Assembly (NCBI GenBank): GCA_910586255.1
Contig: CAJUHR010000052.1
Coordinates: forward strand, 1-17,774
Direction of reading: 5' to 3'
DNA length: 17,774 bases
Source of the DNA: an uncultured Lachnospiraceae bacterium
Lineage (GTDB): Bacteria > Bacillota > Clostridia > Lachnospirales > Lachnospiraceae
The notes beneath the pieces are model-generated. The model made no database searches. It saw only the letters and a list, made by a program, of their open reading frames with translations, and was not told the origin of the DNA. Positions 13,580 through 17,774 of the stretch are shown here, piece by piece (position 1 is the stretch's first letter; the number at the start of each line of letters is the position of its first letter). The translations under genes and the position numbers were made by a program.

Positions 13580-14151
13580 AAGGAAAAGCAGGAGGAAAGA
13601 GCGGTTCCGGGCTGTTTTTGATGGAGATGATAGTGGTCGTCTTCTTTTTTGTGATTTGCGCCTCTCAGTGTATCCTTGCATTTGCCACATCGGAGCGCAT
13701 GAGCCGCCAGGGACGGGATTTAAACCAGGCAGTCACCATGGCAGAATCTATTGTGGAAGTGTGGAAAGCTGAGGGAGAGGACGGGCTGACAGAGCGATTG
13801 GGATTTTCCCGGTGGAAAACGCCGGAGGGGAATGACAGGGTGATCTATACGGCTTTTTTGAATGATGACTGGGAGCCGGAGGGCTTTGCAAACGGACAAC
13901 CGTTTGAGGTAGCTGCAGCGGATGTTTCGGAGGATGAGCAGTTTTCTGATGAGATATTGCCTTCCAGCCGTGTGGCTCAGGTGGAGCTTTTAAAGGAAGG
14001 TGAAATGTCAACCATCCTTGTTACCATGAAGAACCGGTCCGATGCACCGGAGATTTCCTATAAGGGAGAGGCCGCCCAGCTGCTTTCAGATTCCGGCGGT
14101 CATGTGGTGTTCGTCCTGGAGGCAAAAAAGTACAGACGGCCAGAGGAGTAG
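13576..14151 (+). CDS. Prepilin-like protein with recognisable cleavage site (GspI/PilV-like)
   Basis: A protein of 191 residues beginning with a basic leader (MKGKAGGKSGSG) followed by LFLMEMIVVVFFFVICASQC. This is the class III prepilin layout: cleavage after Gly12, hydrophobic helix, and Glu at mature position +5. A helix with MAESIVEVWKAEG follows, as in minor pilins of the GspI/PilV type, then a globular C-terminal domain. It is the only one of the four small proteins with the full motif. It would need a prepilin peptidase, which is not in the window. It overlaps the previous gene by 4 bases. Confidence 0.8.
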   Translation: MKGKAGGKSGSGLFLMEMIVVVFFFVICASQCILAFATSERMSRQGRDLNQAVTMAESIVEVWKAEGEDGLTERLGFSRWKTPEGNDRVIYTAFLNDDWEPEGFANGQPFEVAAADVSEDEQFSDEILPSSRVAQVELLKEGEMSTILVTMKNRSDAPEISYKGEAAQLLSDSGGHVVFVLEAKKYRRPEE

Positions 14152-14165
14152 GGGGATAGGAAGCA

Positions 14166-14630
14166 ATGGCAGATTATGAAGTGAAAAGGAAGGCGAATAT
14201 TGGCAGTTCCTCCCTGATTTTGATCTTTATCGTACTGTGCCTGGCCACCTTCGGACTTTTGTCATTGGGAAATGCCAGAGGAGATGAGCTTTTGTCAGCC
14301 AGAAACGCGGCGGCAGTGAAGGCTTACTACCAGGCAGACGGACAGGGAGAGGAGTTTGTCCGCATGGTGGATCAGGCTCTGAGGGAGGCAGACAGAGAGA
14401 AAGATCCATCGGAGGCAAAAAAGCAGGTTTTAGAGGCTGTGGGGGATTATTATCAGGAGGATTCGGGAAGATTTCTGACCGATATCCCCATGGATGCAGG
14501 TCAGGCCCTGCGGGTGGAGCTTACGGTGGACTGGCAGGAGAGGAGCGCTCAGGTGGCTTCCTGGAAGGTGTACATTCAGGAGGAGTATGAGATTGACCAG
14601 TCTGTCCGCGTGTGGAGTGGTGGGGAATAA
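14166..14630 (+). CDS. Single-TM minor pilin-like protein (PilX/GspK position)
   Basis: A protein of 154 residues. A short basic leader (MADYEVKRKANIG) precedes SSSLILIFIVLCLATFGLLSL, a membrane helix of the kind seen in PilX/GspK-like minor pilins where Glu+5 is missing. The rest is helical and charged (AAVKAYYQADGQGEEFVRMV), ending in a short strand region. The family is not certain. The gene starts 14 bases after the previous one and is followed after 55 bases by the ATPase. A role as a component of the pilus tip complex is an inference from order and topology. Confidence 0.7.
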   Translation: MADYEVKRKANIGSSSLILIFIVLCLATFGLLSLGNARGDELLSARNAAAVKAYYQADGQGEEFVRMVDQALREADREKDPSEAKKQVLEAVGDYYQEDSGRFLTDIPMDAGQALRVELTVDWQERSAQVASWKVYIQEEYEIDQSVRVWSGGE

Positions 14631-14685
14631 GAGGCTGCGGCCGGAGCCGGACTGTTACAGAATTACAGAGCAGGAGAGAATGATT

Positions 14686-15750
14686 ATGAAAATGGAAGAA
14701 TTACTGCGGGTGGCAGTGGAAAAACAGGCGGCGGATATTTTTCTGATACCTGGTATGCCCTTGTCTTACCGGGTGGGAGGGCGTATTATCAATCATGATG
14801 AAAATAAGATATTTCCGCAGGAGATGGATACCCTTATCGAAGAATTTTACATGCTGGCCGGCAACCGGGATATGTCTCGGGCGAAAAAGCATGGGGATGA
14901 CGATTTCTCCATGGCGATACCGGGGTTGTCCCGGTTTCGTGCCAATGTATTTCGCCAGAGAGGGTCACTGGCTGCTATTATCCGCGTGATTACCTTTGAC
15001 CTTCCGGATTTTCACACCTTGAGTATTCCGCAGAACGTCATTGACATTGCCAGGATGACTAAGGGATTCGTGCTGGTAACCGGTCCGGCGGGAAGCGGAA
15101 AGAGCACGACTCTGGCGTGTATAATCGATGAGATCAACCGCACCAGAAATGCCCATGTGATCACTCTGGAGGACCCAATAGAGTATCTCCACCGGCACAA
15201 TAAGAGTGTGGTGACCCAGAGGGAGATAATGACGGACACAGACAGCTATGTGTCCGGATTGCGGGCGGCTCTTAGGCAGGCCCCGGATGTGATTTTGGTG
15301 GGGGAGATGCGGGATGACGAGACGATCAAGACAGCCATGACGGCTGCGGAGACCGGCCATCTGGTGATCTCCACTCTGCACACGGTGGGGGCGGCCAACA
15401 CCATTGACCGTATTATTGACAATTTCCCGCCCAATCAACAGCAGCAGATCCGGACGCAGCTTTCCATGGTAATGCAGGCGGTCATATCCCAGCAGCTGAT
15501 TCCGGGGCTTGACGGGAAAGAGCATCCGGCCTTTGAGATAATGTTCTTTAATAACGCCATTCGGAATCTGATCCGGGAATCCAAGATTCACCAGATCGAC
15601 AATATTATTGCCACTTCTCAGGAGGAGGGTATGGTGACTATGGACAACAGCCTTTTAAGTCTGTACCGACAGGGGCTGATCAGCAAGGAGGATACCATTG
15701 TCCACAGCAATAACAGCGAACTGATGGAGAAAAAGCTGATGCGGCTGTAA
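14686..15750 (+). CDS. pilT: PilT-type twitching/retraction ATPase
   Basis: A hexameric cytoplasmic motor of the type IV pilus. The 354 residues (typical for PilT) contain an N-terminal PAS-like domain, Walker A GPAGSGKS (133-140), Asp box TLEDPIEYLH (160-169), Walker B DVILVGEMRD (201-210, Glu207), His box ETGHLVISTLHT (222-233) and the PilT-typical AIRNLIRESKIHQI (291-304). The frame is open back to 14494 inside the previous gene, but AGGAG at 14672-14676 fits the ATG at 14686 (9-base spacing), and MKMEELLRVA matches the family start; ATG at 14680 or 14692 are alternatives. It is the only motor in the locus, with no PilB, so whether it retracts or also assembles is open. Confidence 0.93.
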   Translation: MKMEELLRVAVEKQAADIFLIPGMPLSYRVGGRIINHDENKIFPQEMDTLIEEFYMLAGNRDMSRAKKHGDDDFSMAIPGLSRFRANVFRQRGSLAAIIRVITFDLPDFHTLSIPQNVIDIARMTKGFVLVTGPAGSGKSTTLACIIDEINRTRNAHVITLEDPIEYLHRHNKSVVTQREIMTDTDSYVSGLRAALRQAPDVILVGEMRDDETIKTAMTAAETGHLVISTLHTVGAANTIDRIIDNFPPNQQQQIRTQLSMVMQAVISQQLIPGLDGKEHPAFEIMFFNNAIRNLIRESKIHQIDNIIATSQEEGMVTMDNSLLSLYRQGLISKEDTIVHSNNSELMEKKLMRL

Positions 15751-15774
15751 GGATATTTTTTGTAAAAACAGGCG

Positions 15775-15820
15775 GACCGGTATGAGGGCGCGGGAGCGCT
15801 CTTGTGCCGGTCTGTTTTTT
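15775..15820 (+). terminator. Strong intrinsic terminator ending the pilus operon
   Basis: The arm 15775-15791 pairs with 15796-15812 over 17 contiguous positions (four G-T pairs) around a GGGA loop. TTTTTT follows at 15815-15820. It starts 24 bases after the pilT stop. The remaining 170 bases before the next gene hold no clear promoter that I can defend. Confidence 0.9.
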
Positions 15821-15995
15821 ATGTATTATACTGTTTTGGCGGGGAAGGATTTTAAAGGATTTAAGAGGGAAAAGCTGCATGAATTTCAGGCATATGGGGA
15901 AAGTATGTTACTGTAAAAGCTTTGCCCGTCAGCGCCCAACCGGGAAAAAGCGGGGCACAAGTATGAGCAGAGACAAATAAAAACAGGAGGCTGTT

Positions 15996-16949
15996 ATGAG
16001 AACGGACAGAAGAAAGATTGTGCTGATTGGAACCGGTCTGGTGGGGATGAGTTATGGGTATTGTCTTTTGAACCAGAATGTTTGCGATGAGCTGGTACTG
16101 ATTGATATTGACAAAAAAAGGGCAGAGGGGGAGGCCATGGATTTAAATCATGGTCTGGCCTTTGCAGGATCTCATATGAAGATTTACGCGGGAGATTACG
16201 GGGACTGCCGGGATGCGGATATTGTGGTAATCTGTGCCGGTGTGGCCCAAAAGGAGGGAGAGTCCCGGTTGGAGCTGCTGAAACGCAACAAGGCGGTGTT
16301 TAAGTCCATCGTGGGGCCGGTGACGGAATCCGGCTTTAACGGGCTGTTTCTGGTGGCAACCAATCCTGTGGATGTGATGACACGGATTACCTGTGAACTG
16401 TCAGGATTTAATCCCAGGCGGGTGTTAGGTACAGGGACAGCCCTGGATACAGCCAGGCTGCGGTATCTTTTAGGCGAGCATTTTCGGGTGGATCCCCGAA
16501 ATATTCACGCTTATGTGATGGGGGAGCATGGAGACAGCGAGTTTGTGCCCTGGAGTCAGGCAATGATTTCCACATGCCCGGTTCGGGATCTTCTGCAGGA
16601 TGAGAAAAGTCCGGTGCGTATGGAAGAGCTGAACAGGATTGCACAGGAAGTAAAGGGAGCCGCATATCGTATCATAGAGGCAAAGCGCGCCACCTATTAT
16701 GGTATAGGAATGGCCATGACCCGGATTACCAAGGCTATTCTGGGGGATGAGAGCAGCGTTCTGACTGTGTCTGCCATGCTTCGGGGAGAGTACGGGCAGA
16801 CCGGCGTGTTTGCGGGAGTACCCTGTATCATCAATCAGAATGGCGTCCAGAGAGTTCTCAGCTTAAAGCTGTCGCAGGAGGAAGCACAGCAGATGGCCTC
16901 CTCCTGCAAGATTCTTCGCGACAGCTTTCAGGGGCTGGAAAATATATAG
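15996..16949 (+). CDS. ldh: L-lactate dehydrogenase
   Basis: Reduces pyruvate to L-lactate with NADH in fermentation. The 317 residues show the Rossmann start KIVLIGTGLVGMSYGY, Asp37 for NAD binding, and the substrate loop GVAQKEGESRLELLKRN with Gln85 (Gln marks lactate rather than malate dehydrogenase) and Arg91. Also present are Asn123 in ATNPVDV, Asp151/Arg154 and the catalytic His178 in GEHGDSE. Length is normal. AGGAGG lies 5 bases before the ATG. It stands alone after the pilus terminator and faces the convergent DUF4397-like gene. Some relatives act on other 2-oxoacids, so the substrate is inferred from the loop. Confidence 0.94.
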   Translation: MRTDRRKIVLIGTGLVGMSYGYCLLNQNVCDELVLIDIDKKRAEGEAMDLNHGLAFAGSHMKIYAGDYGDCRDADIVVICAGVAQKEGESRLELLKRNKAVFKSIVGPVTESGFNGLFLVATNPVDVMTRITCELSGFNPRRVLGTGTALDTARLRYLLGEHFRVDPRNIHAYVMGEHGDSEFVPWSQAMISTCPVRDLLQDEKSPVRMEELNRIAQEVKGAAYRIIEAKRATYYGIGMAMTRITKAILGDESSVLTVSAMLRGEYGQTGVFAGVPCIINQNGVQRVLSLKLSQEEAQQMASSCKILRDSFQGLENI

Positions 16950-16952
16950 GTT

Positions 16953-16978
16953 CTGTGGAGAATTTTAATCTTCCACAG
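16953..16978. other. Weak hairpin between convergent genes
   Basis: CTGTGGA (16953-16959) pairs with TCCACAG (16972-16978), with GA/TC extending inward past one bulged base. It overlaps the end of the minus-strand gene. There is no T-run on either side, so terminator function is doubtful. Confidence 0.3.
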
Positions 16979-17774
16979 TAAGCACTCTCAGACTGTTTCC
17001 GGACCAGGTGTTGCCGATCAGGTAGGAGGTATAGTTTTTCCCTGCAGTAATATTGGCGGAGAAGGAAACCAGAGGCTGCCGTATGCCGGAACCTGTGGCA
17101 ATGGCGCCGATTACAATGATAGGCAGCTCCCGGACAAAGGCGTAATTGTTGGAATTGGCAACATAAAACTGGTAGGTGCCTGCCACTGCCTGCTTGTAGG
17201 AGGAGACATTCTGGAATCTGACATCCCTGAACACGGTTTCCCCATTGGTCAGAAGAAGGTCAACGGAAGAACCTTCGTAGGACATATTGGCAAAGCGGTA
17301 GCAGCCGGAGCCTGAGGGAAGGTTGGTACAGCCGGTGTCAACCACGCGGATCAGCTCCAGACCGCCGGAATCTGAATCCGTCAGAACCATGGTTACCTTC
17401 TGATTGGCCACAAACGGGAAGGTCTGCTGAAGCAGAATGTTGCGCATGGTGGTGGCCCGGCGCACGGTTACGGTATGGAAGCCATCGGAGATCCAGTCAT
17501 AGCCCGTAAGGGTGCCAAAGCGTGAGTTGATGGCATAGTTGGTACTGTCAATGGAAATGTTGACCGTAAAGGGATTGGTGGATGCATTGAGAAAACGCAC
17601 CTGACCAAAATACTGACAGGAGCTGCCCGGGCAGCAGGAGGACGGGCAGCCGGGAAGCCATGCAGTGCCGCCGCCGTTTCCTGGATAGACAGGTCCGCCC
17701 TCGCCGGGATTGGGAAGGGGAATCACCGGAACCTGCCCCGGATCGCCGCTATCGCCGGGATAGACGGGCCCGCC
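16965..17774 (-). CDS. DUF4397-like extracellular protein with Gly/Pro-rich linker (partial, runs off window)
   Basis: The minus-strand frame stays open to the last base, so the true start lies beyond the window; the in-frame GTG at 17726 sits inside a repeat region and is not a likely start. The visible product begins with a Gly/Pro-rich stretch in which GGPVYPG occurs twice, 25 codons apart. A Cys cluster follows (LPGCPSSCCPGSSCQYFG), then a beta-rich domain starting VRFLNASTNPFTVNISID that resembles DUF4397, a family seen in surface or secreted proteins. A second similar half (RFANMSYEGSSVDLLLTNGE) suggests a repeated fold. No C-terminal anchor is visible; the N-terminus is not seen. The function is unknown. 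Confidence 0.75.
   Translation of the reverse strand, partial: GGPVYPGDSGDPGQVPVIPLPNPGEGGPVYPGNGGGTAWLPGCPSSCCPGSSCQYFGQVRFLNASTNPFTVNISIDSTNYAINSRFGTLTGYDWISDGFHTVTVRRATTMRNILLQQTFPFVANQKVTMVLTDSDSGGLELIRVVDTGCTNLPSGSGCYRFANMSYEGSSVDLLLTNGETVFRDVRFQNVSSYKQAVAGTYQFYVANSNNYAFVRELPIIVIGAIATGSGIRQPLVSFSANITAGKNYTSYLIGNTWSGNSLRVLTVED

Noticed and set aside
12617..13690. 357-codon minus-strand frame across the pilin-like genes
   Set aside because: It is long, but rich in His, Gln, Pro and Ser with no domain, and it opposes four tightly packed genes with good ribosome sites. I judge it an antisense artefact of codon bias.
14494..14685. N-terminal extension of the PilT-type ATPase
   Set aside because: It overlaps the preceding gene by 137 bases and adds residues foreign to PilT. 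A good ribosome site serves the ATG at 14686.
15911..15925. Catabolite-response (cre) site before the lactate dehydrogenase gene
   Set aside because: TGTAAAAGCTTTGC matches only part of the consensus; the central CG and the right end are missing.
16953..16978. Bidirectional terminator between ldh and the convergent gene
   Set aside because: The stem is short and no T-run follows on either strand, so I list it only as a weak hairpin.
1..17774. CRISPR array, tRNA or rRNA genes, IS or phage elements
   Set aside because: I looked for regularly spaced repeats, cloverleaf-like segments and transposase or integrase motifs on both strands and saw none.

Overview
The window reads as a chromosomal piece of a gut-type Clostridia genome, most likely family Lachnospiraceae (Clostridium cluster XIVa). 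The basis is gene content and style: moderately GC-rich coding DNA, strong AGGAGG-type ribosome binding sites, low-GC promoters of TTGACA/TATAAT type, a 7TM-PAS histidine kinase, the cysS-mrnC-rlmB block, and a compact Gram-positive pilus operon with a DUF4860-like protein. The genus cannot be fixed from the sequence alone. There is no rRNA, tRNA, CRISPR array, transposase or phage gene.

Left part (1-4480): the tail of an unknown gene, a membrane chemoreceptor (MCP) with its own promoter and terminator, then a two-component pair. The pair is a 7TM-PAS-HisKA_3 kinase whose end overlaps a NarL/LuxR-type response regulator. It has a clear promoter whose -35 sits between the arms of an inverted repeat. 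A very strong hairpin separates the pair from the convergent hsp20 gene.

Middle (4514-7310): hsp20 on the minus strand, with a near-consensus promoter overlapped by a CIRCE-like (HrcA) element. Next come a low-GC divergent intergenic region, a PAP2-family lipid phosphatase-like membrane protein, and a YegS/DgkB-type lipid kinase with a structured leader. A block of inverted repeats follows.

Housekeeping block (7340-10570): ispF (isoprenoid synthesis), cysS (Cys-tRNA synthetase), mrnC (Mini-III, 23S rRNA maturation) and rlmB-like (SpoU 2'-O-methyltransferase). The last three overlap and are probably translationally coupled. Just after them lies a 31-bp palindrome bracketed by exact 8-bp direct repeats.

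Pilus block (10714-15750): a tightly packed run of seven genes. It encodes a secreted transglutaminase-like protein, a PilC/GspF platform protein, four small single-TM proteins that resemble minor pseudopilins (one with a recognisable prepilin cleavage site and Glu+5), and a PilT-type ATPase. No PilB extension ATPase, prepilin peptidase or ordinary major pilin is present. A strong intrinsic terminator ends the block. This is the most unusual system in the window.

Right end (15996-17774): an L-lactate dehydrogenase gene, then a convergent minus-strand gene for a DUF4397-like protein with a Gly/Pro-rich repeat region. That gene runs off the window edge.
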